From Thereva unica (taxonomy: Eukaryota; Arthropoda; Insecta; Diptera; Therevidae), in the NCBI GenBank assembly GCA_949987705.1, contig OX465282.1, positions 96,088,070 to 96,152,069 of the forward strand: a stretch of 64,000 nucleotides of DNA, in the 5' to 3' direction. The translations under genes were made by a program, and so were the position numbers. The notes under the pieces are model-generated. The model did no database searches. It saw only the letters and a list, made by a program, of their open reading frames with translations, and was not told where the DNA came from. Below, in pieces: positions 22,336 to 32,790 of the stretch. The stretch's first letter is position 1, and each line of letters begins with the position of its first letter.

Positions 22336-22462
22336 TCTTTATTAGGTGTTAAGTAATCATGGCATAATATATTTCATATCTATAAAATTACGTTTCTAAG
22401 AAAAATCGCTTTCTGTTGAAAATTTTCATGCGTACGTACATACACTTTTTGCACTCACTGTA

Positions 22463-22697
22463 CATACATACATGCGCACATACAGAAGAAGATAATATAA
22501 AGCATATACAAATAGCCTAAAACAAGCTCGCAAAAATACTGAATCTTCCAGTGAAAGTCCAATCCCAATCAGATTAGCCGTTTCCGAGATTACCCCGGAC
22601 AAGCAGACAGACCGAAATACAGACATACAACTTATAAAAATACAATTAATCTTCAAATCACAGACAGACACTCCAATTATATTTACATATATAGATT
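22463..22697 (-). repeat. Helitron-like repeat, part right of Tc1
   Basis: It runs up to a Helitron 5' start on the minus strand: ATATAATTGGAGTGTCTGTC at about 22,660-22,684, the same sequence as at the start of the complete copy at 51,342. It continues the repeat seen left of the Tc1 insertion. Confidence 0.6.
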
Positions 22698-22699
22698 GT

Positions 22700-24040
22700 C
22701 TCTTCAGTTTTTGAGAGAATAGAAGTTATATCATTTCTCCAAAGAACTATATAGCAAGCCCGTGCTTACTGATATATATTTCCCCGCTGCCGCCTGTTAT
22801 TATTATTATCACTTACAAAATTCATTTACTTTATCCACAAATAGTATTGGCAAACGTTTAACCCCAAGCATTTTGTAACACCCATTTTTATACAAAGTAG
22901 AAACCCCATCCCAAGAACAATAGGAAATTCTAGTGCGTTAAATAAATAATAGACCAACGTCAAATCACCACCTAGAAATTAATTAAGTTACGCCACTTGA
23001 CAGCAAAACTTCGTACCCTAATAGAAAAAGAAAATTGATGAAGATTTTCAATCAACTTCCACTTGGCATCGGTATTGAATTGAAGGGACAAGAAATGATC
23101 GTTATCAGTGTGATTCTCGAAATATTTTAAAGTGCCGGCCGGACCGGCAAATTGCCAGGCACAGATATCCGCGTTACACGTTGGCCTCATATATGCTTGT
23201 ATACACTGGGTAATATCCGGCTTTTAGTAACAGGAGGAAATTTAGATTAATTATCGCAGTTTCTATTAATAGATAATGCAGATTTAATCAAAAATTAAAT
23301 TACCTAAATTTTTGCAACTTACAAATCAATTTACCATTAAAATTATATCAAAATTTCTTTAAATAAAATTGTTGAGTTGAACTTCAATTTCTAGAGTTAA
23401 TTTCCCGGGCGGTTTGATTCAACAGGGGACTAATCGATTAAGCAAGCGTTATTGTGTCAACATCAAGGTTGTCGATGCAGCCCATTTGTTATTTTTCTAG
23501 ATTTTAATGCAAATGTCACGAATTTGAATAAAGTGTTGACAGGAGCATAAACTCCTGCTTAATGTTGGATGGATAAATTCAAACTTCCCTTTGATACACT
23601 TTATATTTATACCACAAAAAATATACGCATGAGAAAATATTGCATTCAGCTGGGGAAATCACTCACCGCACTGCCGTTATTAAAAAAATATAGTGGGCAT
23701 TGTGGTGCTCGGCTTTTAGCTACCGGGGTTCAAATAATTGTATACACCATAAGTGCAGGGTACATTTTAGGATTAATGAAGTGGAAAAATAAAAGGTTAT
23801 TTTAAAATTAAAAAAAAAAATTTCAATAGAAAAAACTCTCATCATTTCAACATTTACACCTTTCTAGCCAGAGCAGTAATAATTAATACATTTTCTCACC
23901 TCAAATGTTTGGTTATTATTAATGCTTCAAATGCCAAATCGATTGACTCCGCTTTTGACTTTTATTAAATCTTAAGGTCATCTTGGGGACCAGGAATCCT
24001 GGTGAGAAGTGAGTTACTGGCCGAACACCCAAATTAGTCA
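22700..24040. other. Unassigned stretch
   Basis: No element ends or family motifs. Two short open frames (minus 22,972-23,190; plus 23,569-23,805) have no recognisable features, and I do not call them genes. A short TATTATTATTAT run lies near 22,800. Confidence 0.35.
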
Positions 24041-24047
24041 CACCAAA

Positions 24048-26430
24048 AATGGAAATTCAATTCGCCGCTTGGAATGTACGAACAAGACATTACGTCGGTC
24101 AGGAAATCATAGCAAACAATGATGACGCTTGCGCCGGGTTTATGGTCGATCGACGGGCTGCCAGCAGCGTTATCGCATTCCAACCAATATCCGAGCGTTT
24201 GGCAGTTATAACCATCGGTGGAACGGTCAAGATCCATATCGTATCCATTTATGCGCCAACCGAAACCTGCACGGACGCGAACAAGGACGACATTTACGAT
24301 CAACTTTAACAGACACTGGATAAGATACTTCGGCTGGGAAGGAGTGATAGGCAAATTCGGACACGAAGTAATTAACGACAACGGTTTACGCCTGCCTTCA
24401 TTCGCAGCGTCAAACAAGTTGATCGTTGGAAATAGCATTTTCCATACTTCCACTCAAACACCAGCTCACCTGGCTAAATCCACCGGGCAAAGACTCGGCG
24501 ATGTTAGACTACGTTTTGATCAACGCTACATTCCGATCGACGTTCAAAGACGTACGTGAAATGCGTTGCCTCGATTGCGGATCGAACCATTATCTTGTTC
24601 GAGCGAAATTACAGATACGATTGCGATTGTCGGGGTCTATTGTGGGGTTTGCAATGGAGTAGTGTACACCTATCCGTAAACGGACGCAGCCATGGATCTC
24701 GAAAAACTGTCTGAACCTCGTCGATCATCGGAAGCGAATGAAATACGTCGACTTTAAACAATACCAATGACTGATTCGTTCGAAAATGAAATCGCAACGG
24801 GAAGCGGCCAACATGGAAGAAGCGGCGTCGAGGCACGAGTACCGGGCGCTGTACCCGACAACCCGGCGGCAAAACAACATCAACACACGACAACATCAAA
24901 AAATCGGATGGAACTTTCGTGACTTCTCCCCATGAGCGGCTGTAACGGTAAAGAGAATTCTTCCATCAGCTGTACAACCACGATCCGCCACAAGGTCCAG
25001 CACCCGAACCGCTGATTATCGAACAGCCGATGAATCAGTTTTTCGATACCTAACCGACAATTATCGAGGTGAACACGGCAATAAAAACGCTGAAAAGTGA
25101 AATAGCGCCGGGAATAGACCAAGTAACCGCCGAGATGATCGAAGCCGGAGGTGATGTCTTATCACAACGACTTCATGTCCTCATAACACATATGGCGTTC
25201 GGATCGTGTCCCGTCGGCGTGGAAGAAAGCGATCGTTGTCTCAATTTTGAAAACAAGCGACAGTCAGGAATGCAAAAATTATCGCGGTATTAGCCTCTTT
25301 TCGATCTTCGGCAAAGTATTTACGAAAATCATACAATCGATGCTACAGAAATATCGAGAGCAAACGAACCGGAAATAACAAGCTGGACTTAGACCATAAC
25401 GAGGATGTATTGATGAAATATTAGCACTCCATTAGCTAATGGAAGAAGGAATTTGTTGCGGCAAACGAATTGTCATCGTTTTCATCGATTTCAAATTCGC
25501 TTTCGATTGCATCGATTTGAACAGCTTGTGGAGAGCTTTGGAAACCAAACACGTGCCATTCAAAATCATCCAACAAGCGTCGTACGATGGCTCAGCCAGT
25601 AGCGTTCGTACTCGAAGCGACTTATCCGAGGAGTTCCCGATTCAAACGGGTGTCCGATAGGGAGACATCGCTTCGCCACTTCTCTTCAACTTTGTGATCG
25701 ACGCGATTATGCGTGAAGCATTCGATGGACGACTCAGAGTTCAATACGACGCCAACAACTTCGTAACCGACTAAAAGTTCACCGACGATAACGCCGTTTT
25801 CGCCGACACGGATGCTGAAGCAACGGACATCTTATAAGACATTTTCCGCATCGCTCAGTCATACGGGTTAGGCTGGTCGTCCACTGGAAGCGTATTCGAG
25901 CGGCTTCGCGCTACGGCCATACATATGAGCGGCTACAAGCGACTCATTTGTATGGCCGAAGCGCGAAGCCGCTCGAATACGCTTCCAGTGGACGACCAGC
26001 CTTAAAATCAATGCGGAAAGAACCAAAGTGCTAACAACGGACGGATCGAGGGTCAGTGTTCACCTCGATGGAACCCAAATCGAACAGGTTCCGATGTTCA
26101 AATATTTGGGATCATTGGTTGAGGAAACGAAAGTGGCACCGACGGCCGACGTTCACAGCCGAATCGCCCAGGCAACAATAACATTCGCCTCGTTTTAGTG
26201 GTGCATATGAAAATAAACAATTATTGCCTTGAAAACGAAAGTACGCCTTTACCGAACGTTGATCCTTCAGATTCTTCTTTATGGATCGGAAACGTGGACA
26301 CTGCTCAAACCCGACGTCAAGAAGCTCCAGGTATTCCAAATGCGACGCTTGAGGCAGATTCTCGGTGATAAATCAGCAGATGATAACCGCTCGCCACGTA
26401 AACTTCTCCAGAGAGAATATTTCAAAGTAA
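24048..26430 (+). pseudogene. RTE-like endonuclease/reverse transcriptase, heavily decayed
   Basis: Endonuclease motifs open the element (MEIQFAAWNVRT; VSIYAPTE; then LDYVLINATFRSTFKDV and CGSNHYLVRAKLQIRL). They are followed by a linker with EEAASRHEYRAL and RT motifs EIAPGIDQVTAEMIEAGGD, VIVFIDFKFAFDCIDLNSLW (motif A), FPIQTGVR then a stop and GDIASPLLFNFVIDAIM, and KINAERTKVL. The tail reads LILQILLYGSETWTLLK and QMRRLRQILGD. Many stops and frameshifts are present, and the YADD segment is replaced (KFTDDNAVFAD near 25,780). A 131-bp MITE splits it at 25,871. A minus-strand relative lies at 37.3-38.0 kb. Confidence 0.8.
25871..26001. mobile_element. 131-bp foldback MITE, TTA duplication
   Basis: Almost the whole element is a near-perfect palindrome: GGCTGGTCGTCCACTGGAAG on the left and its inverse on the right, arms of about 60 bp. 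It is flanked by TTA at 25,868-25,870 and 26,002-26,004. A TTA duplication with GG-starting ends fits the PIF/Harbinger superfamily. It sits between the GGLxI-type region (AQSYGL) and KINAERTKVL of the RT pseudogene, whose reading is restored, apart from one base, when the element is removed. Confidence 0.8.
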
Positions 26431-26439
26431 AAAAAAGAT

Positions 26440-27070
26440 AGACTCTATAATAACGGTAGTATTTGTGGGTGGTTTGAGTTCAAGCTGTCAACTTGTAGTA
26501 GTAGATCTGTCTGATGAAACAATAGTCTTTTTAAATTTTCACTTTTATTCTAGCTTTTCATGATATTACAATCAGATCCTACCACAATAAATATTGATGT
26601 TAAAATAGTGAACTTAATTTAACACTCAAATAATATAGCAGCCTTTTTATAAAGATAGTCTTCAGCATAAAGGAATCAAAATTATGCAATTCTAAATTAG
26701 TACGCAACATATCCCGGTAGCATACGTTTATAGAATATCCCAGAAATAACTTTTCCGAAATCCTTAGATATCCTTGGGATGCTTTTGTCAGGTGTTTTTA
26801 AAATGTTTCTTTCAAGGAATTGCGAAAGGTGAAGATTTTTCCTAAGGGAAGTCTTGAGGGTAAATTCCATGAAAAACGCCTTTTTGATAAATTTCTTTGG
26901 ACATTTTTTCTTTGCTTTTCATTAAACCACAAAACGATTTTGTAAGATTTATTTAGACTTTTATGGAAATGCACCTACTTTTAGAACATTTATTTCTAAT
27001 ACTGTGTTTTTTTTTTTTTTTGTGTTGAAATTATTGAAAATATTTAAAAAATATATTTTTGATAAGTAAA
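26440..27070. other. Unassigned stretch
   Basis: AT-rich sequence with a T-run at about 27,007. No gene or repeat ends are seen. Confidence 0.35.
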
Positions 27071-27074
27071 GTTA

Positions 27075-27701
27075 CCCAATAAGAAATTTCGGTAGAAAAC
27101 CAGCCGTTGCAAACGGCCTAGCGCTGGCCCAGCGTAAAACCCCAACGGTTGAATATTTAACCTGGGCCAGTGCACAAATTTCGAAAGTACCTGAGGTGGA
27201 ACTGCGCTTGTAACAAAGCGAGTTAGAATGCTCATTGCCAACGCAGGGCCAGGGCACAGCCAACGCTCACCAACTGGTGAAATTCTTTGTTCTGCGCTTA
27301 TAAAAACGTTTACGTAAAAAATAACAATTAAAAAAAAGTGGTAAATTAAAAAGGCGAATAATATTGTTGTGAAACTTTCGGGAAATACATTTGTTATAGT
27401 TACTAATATTATTTATATTTCATATTTTTTATTTTATATAATCACTCAAAATAAATAAATCAATAAACAAAATATTATTTAATATTAAAAAACGCTAGGT
27501 AGCCATTCTTCAACCAAACGATACCCAGCGCTTGGCTTGGGATCGGCGGCCAGCACTCGCCCAGCGATGGGCTTTGACCCTCGACTGAGCGTTGGGTATC
27601 GTTATCATTTCCAGGTTTGGCCCAACGGTTGGTTACCGAGCGTCGAATGTTCGTAGCGTGCGCCGTGCCAGATCTTGGCCATTTGTTAATTTCTCATTGG
27701 G
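27075..27701. mobile_element. MITE with CCCAATAAGAAATT ends, TTA duplication
   Basis: CCCAATAAGAAATT at 27,075 and AATTTCTCATTGGG ending at 27,701 are inverted with one mismatch and flanked by TTA on both sides (27,072-27,074; 27,702-27,704). Inside lie GC-rich blocks of the type GCGCTGGCCCAGCG and CCCAACGGTT at both flanks with an AT-rich core, an unusual composition here. No transposase. TTA flanks again fit PIF/Harbinger. Confidence 0.65.
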
Positions 27702-27964
27702 TTATATTTTTTATAATGAGTTGGTTATTTGCCACTTTAAATAGTATTTCTAATATACAGCATATTCTACCCTGTTTTAGAATCATAAAGTCCACCTAAG
27801 TTTTTATACCTTTAGAATAAAATAGATAAGATAGTTTAAATTTTTAGCTAAATTCTTCTAAGTGGTAGAAGGAATCGGGCTTTTTGAAGTCTTCTTTTCC
27901 AACCATGTTTAAGTTCTCACCAGAGGACTCGCGAGGTGTACAGGTGGACCCGATAATATATACC

Positions 27965-29345
27965 CTATCGCCTTAAAACAATGCGCCTCACCTTTGGCTA
28001 AACCTCTGCGCAAACTTTTTGCCCTGCGGAGTTTATCCAGACTCTTGGAAATTGCACATGTCCAGCCCATGCCGAAAAAGGGTGACTCCAGCAATCCCTC
28101 CAACTACCATCCAATAGCAATTATTTCTATTCTCTCCAAAACCATGGAGACGATAATCAAAAAAAAAGCTAATGGGATATCTAGAATCAAACCTTCTCAT
28201 CAATGAAATACAATATGGCTACCGACAACAAAGATCCACTGGCGACCTTTTAGTTTGCCTTACAGAATACCTCAACCGAAGTTTGCATGGATCTGGTGAA
28301 TCTAGTTTGGTTGCTTTGGATATCTCCAAGGCTTTTGATAGAGAATGGCCCTCAGCCTTGTTAGCTAAACTCAAAGCTATTGGAATTGACTCGCTTCTGT
28401 ATATGTAGATTGAAAGTTTCACGTCAAATCTGAATCTCACCCCATCTCTGCGGGGTTCCCCCAGGGGTCAATTTTATCACCGGCCCTTTTCCTTATCTTT
28501 ATAAATGGCCTACTTTCAATCCCCTCCAACCCACTTCACAGCTTCGCTGACGACGGTAGTCTACGTTACTCTTACAGCTTCGATACAAGACAGACTCATG
28601 CCAGATCCTGCCTTTATGATCGTGAATTTTATTAATAACGACATTAAACTCATTCTAGAGTGCAGAAGCAAGAATCGTGTCGAATTCAAGCCCACCAAAA
28701 CCAAGTACTGTCTTATTTAAAAAAAAAGTGAAGTTGAGGGTGAAGTTGAACTAATGAAGGACCCATCCCTACACATCGTAGGCGTGACAAAGATTTGCGA
28801 CGGAATGACCACATATTCCAAATCACCCAACAAGCATCCCAGTGCTTGGGATTTCTTAAGAGGTGTAAGTTCTTCCTCCAGCCGCCGTGCTGTTATTTAC
28901 ATCCGTCCTCTTCTCGAATACAACTCCCTCGTTTGGGGCGGCGATTCGATAACCACCTTGGCATGGTTAGATAAGGCACAAAAAGGCGCAATCAAATTAA
29001 TTGATGACTACACCGCCTCCTACACCAGCCGTAGGAATGTAGCAGCACTAGCAAAATTTTATCGCTACTATTATAGTGACTGTTCCTCCGAAATAAACGC
29101 TCTCCTACCTCCACGGCAATCTTGTACCCGCAACACAAGATTAGCCCATCATCTCATCTCACTTCCACTACTTGCAGCCTGTCCGTTCGCGCACTCGATA
29201 AGATAGCAATTCGGTTATCAATAGAAATACTCTACTGTGGAATAATCTCTCGCAGTCAGTATTTCTGAGCTCCTACATCATCCAAGAGTTCAAACGCAGG
29301 GTTCATCACCACCTTTTTCAATACCCCCCGTACCTTCCTTCATAA
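27965..29345 (+). pseudogene. CR1/jockey-like reverse transcriptase, copy A
   Basis: RT motifs appear in order over several frames: LKQCASPLAKPLRKLFAL, PMPKKGDSSNPSNYHPIAII, INEIQYGYRQQRSTGDLL, motif A LVALDISKAFDREWPSAL, ISAGVPQGSILSPALFLIF-like sequence around 28,450-28,510 in changing frame, and SLRYSYSF. The thumb region reads RPLLEYNSLVWGGDSITTLA and LDKAQKGAIKLIDD. The same family occurs at 34.97-37.2 kb. Frameshifts at about 28,175, 28,410 and 28,510, and a damaged motif C, make it non-functional. Confidence 0.8.
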
Positions 29346-29548
29346 CCCTTAACCTATTCCCCACACCCGTACTAAGCTTGCCGCCAGATATTGCACCATG
29401 ACGTGACAAACGACAAGACGGGACTGTGAGGAAGTACTCAAGATTTACATCTTTTAGAGTACATACTAAAGAGAAGTATAGAAGCTTGCTTGAAAGAGAT
29501 GCTTGCTTTCTGAAAGTCTTGGCTGCGCCTATTCTTTGAATATTGCTA

Positions 29549-29625
29549 GAAAGAGAAGGAACGGACTATTCCATTAGGGAATATTAGAGAGGCAGAAGGA
29601 ACGGACTATTCCATTAGGGAATAGA
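29549..29625. repeat. Short direct duplication
   Basis: GGAACGGACTATTCCATTAG plus about 10 more bases occurs twice, starting at about 29,552 and 29,597, with a period of 45 bp. It lies at the 3' edge of the CR1-like element that continues to the right. Confidence 0.7.
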
Positions 29626-29933
29626 GTACAGAAATGAGAAATAATGGACTGCAGAGGAAGAAGGAGTTCTGGGAGGTAAGCACTTTTCGTGTGGAGAACT
29701 TTATGCACTAGGACCAATGCAGCGACATCAACAAAACAAAAGATCTCGCAACCAAGTAGGGAGTTTCGTACACCTGACACATGATTTGGCCTACGCAAGT
29801 GAAAAATTAACCGCAATCGCTAAATGCGACTAATAGACGTTGACGACAAGATGCATCAAGGGGTATACATATATACAAGGGAGCCATAGAGGAAATGTGG
29901 AACAATAAGAGCTTTAGCAAGCTTGAGCCGAAT
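29575..29933 (-). pseudogene. CR1/jockey-like RT, 3' segment (host of nested RTE)
   Basis: The minus strand encodes RLKLAKALIVPHFLYGSLVY then PLDASCRQRLLVAFSDCG, then in the next frame NHVSGVRNSLLGCEIFCFVD and AALVLVHKVLHTKSAYLPEL. This is the C-terminal region of a CR1/jockey-superfamily RT. It continues directly from the segment at 31,930-32,341, from which it is separated by the RTE insertion. Confidence 0.75.
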
Positions 29934-31915
29934 CCATCCATCCAATGGCGCTACAGCCCAAATCGAGCCTTGGCCTCCTCTAGGGCATTTCTCCAAGTTT
30001 GACGGTCCCTTGCAGCATGTCTCCAGTTCCGGATGTTGAGCATTGACTCTGCGTCAGCCGTCACAGAGTCTATCCATCTCCTCCTGGGTCTACCTACTGG
30101 CCTACTTCCCGAAATTTCTGATGCCATAAGCCGTTTTGGGATACGATTGTCCTCCATCCTGATCACGTGGCCGGCTAGTCTCAATCTGTTGATTTTTATT
30201 AAAGTTGAGAGTTGTGGGTCGTCAAAAATTTCATACAACTCGTTGTTGTATCTTCTTCGCCATATTCCATCCTCTCTGATTGGGCCTATTATGCATCTGA
30301 GAATTTTCCTCTCGAACCTGTTGACTCGTTCCTTTATGTCCTGGGTCATAGTCCAAGTCTCGCTACCATAACACAGTACTGGTCGTATTACTGTTTTGTA
30401 GAGTGAGAGTTTCGTTTTCCTGTGCACAAATCATGAGTGCAGGATTTGTTTTTGGGCATAAAAGGCTCTATTAGCCAGTAGTATTCGTCTGGTTATTTCT
30501 TCTTTTTCTTCGTTTCTTTTTGTGATAGTAGACCCAAGGTAGACTGTTTTATCGACTACTTCTAGGTTATGTTCGTCGATGGTTATATTTCTTCCCATTC
30601 TAAATCGTCCTGCTCTGGATTGCTGCATCACCTTCGTTTTTTCTTCGTTAATCTTCAGGCCTATGTCCTTTGCCGCCTCTTTTAATTCAACATAGACTTC
30701 TTTTGCTGCCAAAAATGACCTTCCCACGATGTTTACGTCATCCGCATATCCAAGTAATTGTATCGACTGGGTAGCTATTGATGCACTTCGCTGGACTGAC
30801 GTTTTCCTTATCACCCATTCTAGGGCCAGGTTGAAAAGCACGGGGGCCAGTCCATCTCCTTGTCTAAGGCCTTGACGTACTTCGAACTCCTCTGTTACAA
30901 CATTTTGGATCCTTACTTTCGCCAGTGAGCTATTTGTGGCACATTTGATTAGTTGTACCAACTTTGAGGGGACTCCTATTTCCGATAAGATCTCGTATAG
31001 CCTCTCTCTGTTTATTGAGTCATATGCCTGTTGAAAGTCGACAAATATCTGGTATACATCTACATTCCTTTCCCAGGTTTTTTCCAGAATTTGCCTTAAG
31101 GTCAACAGTTGGTCCGATGTTGACCTGTTTGTCCTAAAACCAGCTTGATATTCTCCTATAAGGCTTTCCGCTATAGGTTCCAGTTTTTGTTTCACAAGGA
31201 TTGTGAAGATTTTGTAGCTGGTGCTGAGGAGTGAGATGCCTCTGTAGTTTTTGCAGTTTAATTTATCTCCTTTCTTGTATATTGGACATATAATCGCTTT
31301 CTTCCAGTCCTCTGGTATAACTTCTTCCTCCCAGATGGTGCATATGAGTTCGTGTAATGTTCGTAATAGTTGGGGTCCTCCTTCCTTTAGCAGCTCAGCT
31401 GCTATTCCATCGGCGCCAGGCGATTTGTTGCTGTTCTGCCTTTTTACAGCTTCCCGCACCTCATCCAGTGTTGGTGTTTTTATTGAAATGTTATCTTGGG
31501 GAATTACAAATGCCTCTGTCTCTGCATTCTCGTTTGATATGGAGATAGGATTCAATAGGTTCTGAAAATACTCTCTCCACCTTTCCTTTATCCTATCAGG
31601 ATCTGCCAACAAGTTCCCATCTATGTCCTTGCAGATGTCCGTTCTTGGCTGGAACTTATTGGTGATCTGGCGAGTTCCTTTGTACGCTTGTCTAATTCTC
31701 CCTTCATTGAAGTCTTCCTGTATCTGTAAGATTTTCCTATTTAGATATTCCCTCTTCTTCTTTCTGCACAGTTTGTCTGCGATTTTTCTTTTTTCCTTGA
31801 AGACTTCCATCCTTGCTCTTGTTGTCCTTGCGATGTACTCTCGGTGGCTCTGGTTTCTTTCTTCAATTGCGGTTCTACAGTTTTGGTCAAACCAATCAAT
31901 TCTAGTCTGTCTGGG
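29934..31915 (-). mobile_element. RTE retrotransposon, 5'-truncated, 14-bp TSD
   Basis: It is flanked by AGCTTGAGCCGAAT at 29,920-29,933 and 31,916-31,929. On its own strand it ends with GGGCTGTAGCGCCATTGGAT and a short TGGA/ATGG repeat, and it starts after the endonuclease (TRIDWFDQNCRTAIEERNQS). It is inserted into a CR1-like element on the same strand. A shorter relative of its 3' end lies at 14.1-14.7 kb. Confidence 0.9.
29951..31810 (-). pseudogene. RTE reverse transcriptase, one in-frame stop
   Basis: A 459-codon frame (31,810-30,431) ends at a single TGA (30,431-30,433), after which the same frame runs open to 29,951. The protein therefore differs from an intact one by one stop. Motifs: NKSPGADGIAAELLKEGG (about 128-145), KKGDKLNCKNYRGISLLS, YQAGFRTNRSTSDQLLTLRQ, motif A IFVDFQQAYDSIN (255-267), GLRQGDGLAPVLFNLALEW, and motif C GYADDVNIVG (354-363). 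After the stop come SLYKTVIRPVLCYGSETWTM and ERKILRCIIGP, then PVGRPRRRWIDSVTADAES at the C-terminus. All catalytic aspartates are kept. Its good state points to a recent insertion. Confidence 0.9.
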
Positions 31916-31929
31916 AGCTTGAGCCGAAT

Positions 31930-32341
31930 AGACGATGATAAAAGACTACCATAAAGCCTAAGTCTACGTAACGCGCCATAGATTTTGGAAAGCATGAGTG
32001 AGATATAGTTGCAGCAAGATAGTTTAGAGTTAATGGCAATACCAAGATTATTAACACAGTCAACAGCGGGAAGAGAAACATTATTAAGTGAAATAGTTGG
32101 AATATTGTCCAGAGCAAGAGAGCGACGACTAAGAATGAGTACTTGGGATTTATTAGGATTAAGTTTAAGGAAATTAGAAGAACTCCATTCATTTATATCA
32201 GATAAAACACTACAAAGTTTGGAAATTAGAAGCGAGTGAACCACACAATCAAACGCCTTAGAAAAATCAAGAAGGACTAATATCGCAATGTCACCTCTGT
32301 CAAGCATAGAACGCAGATCATTAGTTACCTTTAGTACAGCT
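31930..32341 (-). pseudogene. CR1/jockey-like RT, middle segment
   Basis: The minus strand reads RSMLDRGDIAILVLLDFSKA then FDCVVHSLLISKLCSVLSD, directly joined to INEWSSSNFLKLNPNKSQVL and LGIAINSKLSCCNYISLMLS. The RT motif C region between motif A and the 'NPNKSQ' block is missing, an internal deletion of roughly 100 or more codons within one open frame. The segment is bounded by the RTE insertion on one side and a hAT-type MITE on the other. Confidence 0.8.
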
Positions 32342-32599
32342 CACAGTCGTATAGACAGGTCTGCGAACTTCATATACCATCCCATAGAGTGAAGTGTGAT
32401 TGATATCGTTCGACTTTGAAGTAGTTCTTGAATGGATCACTGGCGGCGCAGTAGTCGAAGTACCAAATTTCGACCGCGTGCTCTTCGTGAACTTCGACAA
32501 ATACGCCATCTGCAGTCTAAATCAAGAAGCTCCAGTAGCGATACGCGTATCAGTCACAGGTTTGAGCAACGAGTTCGCAGACCTGTCTATACGACCGTG
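32342..32599. mobile_element. 258-bp hAT-type MITE, 8-bp duplication
   Basis: The ends CACAGTCGTATAGACAGGTC and the inverse of CACGGTCGTATAGACAGGTC are nearly perfect inverted repeats, flanked by GTACAGCT at 32,334-32,341 and 32,600-32,607. An 8-bp duplication fits hAT. It splits the CR1-like RT between HSCETA and the 'LDRGDIAILVLLDFSKAFD' region. Confidence 0.85.
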
Positions 32600-32607
32600 G
32601 TACAGCT

Positions 32608-32790
32608 GTCTCACAGCTGTGAAGTTTACGGAAGCCAGATTGGAATTTAGAATCAAGATAACGAAGAACTTTGATAAAGATGACTTTCTCAAAAGCTTTG
32701 GCCAGGAAGGGTAGAATATTGTCAGAGGGAGAGGATTTTTTAGGTAATGGAATTACTATGACTTTTCTCCATAGCAAGGGAACTTGGGGA
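32608..32790 (-). pseudogene. CR1/jockey-like RT, N-terminal segment
   Basis: The minus strand reads MLWRKVIVIPLPKKSSPS, ILPFLAKAFEKVIFIKVLRY and FQSGFRKLHSCETA. This is the start of an RT domain (PxPK, FEK, SGFRxxHS). It continues across the MITE at 32,342-32,599 into 31,930-32,341. Confidence 0.75.

Larger units (their letters stand above)
20472..22460 (-). mobile_element. Tc1-like transposon with both ends and TA duplication
   Basis: The ends CAGTGAGTGCAAAAAGTGTA (20,472) and its inverse (TACACTTTTTGCACTCACTG, ending 22,460) are flanked by TA on both sides, the hallmark of Tc1/mariner insertion. A second, internal pair of inverted repeats (ACTCCATTTTATCCGCGC near 20,672 and its inverse near 21,915) gives long subterminal repeats. 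The transposase lies on the minus strand, and a 348-bp MITE is inserted near the right end. The transposon sits inside a Helitron-like repeat. Confidence 0.9.

Noticed and set aside
22972..23190. 72-codon minus frame as a host exon
   Set aside because: Open and not obviously repetitive, but no recognisable domain, splice context or homologue could be named.
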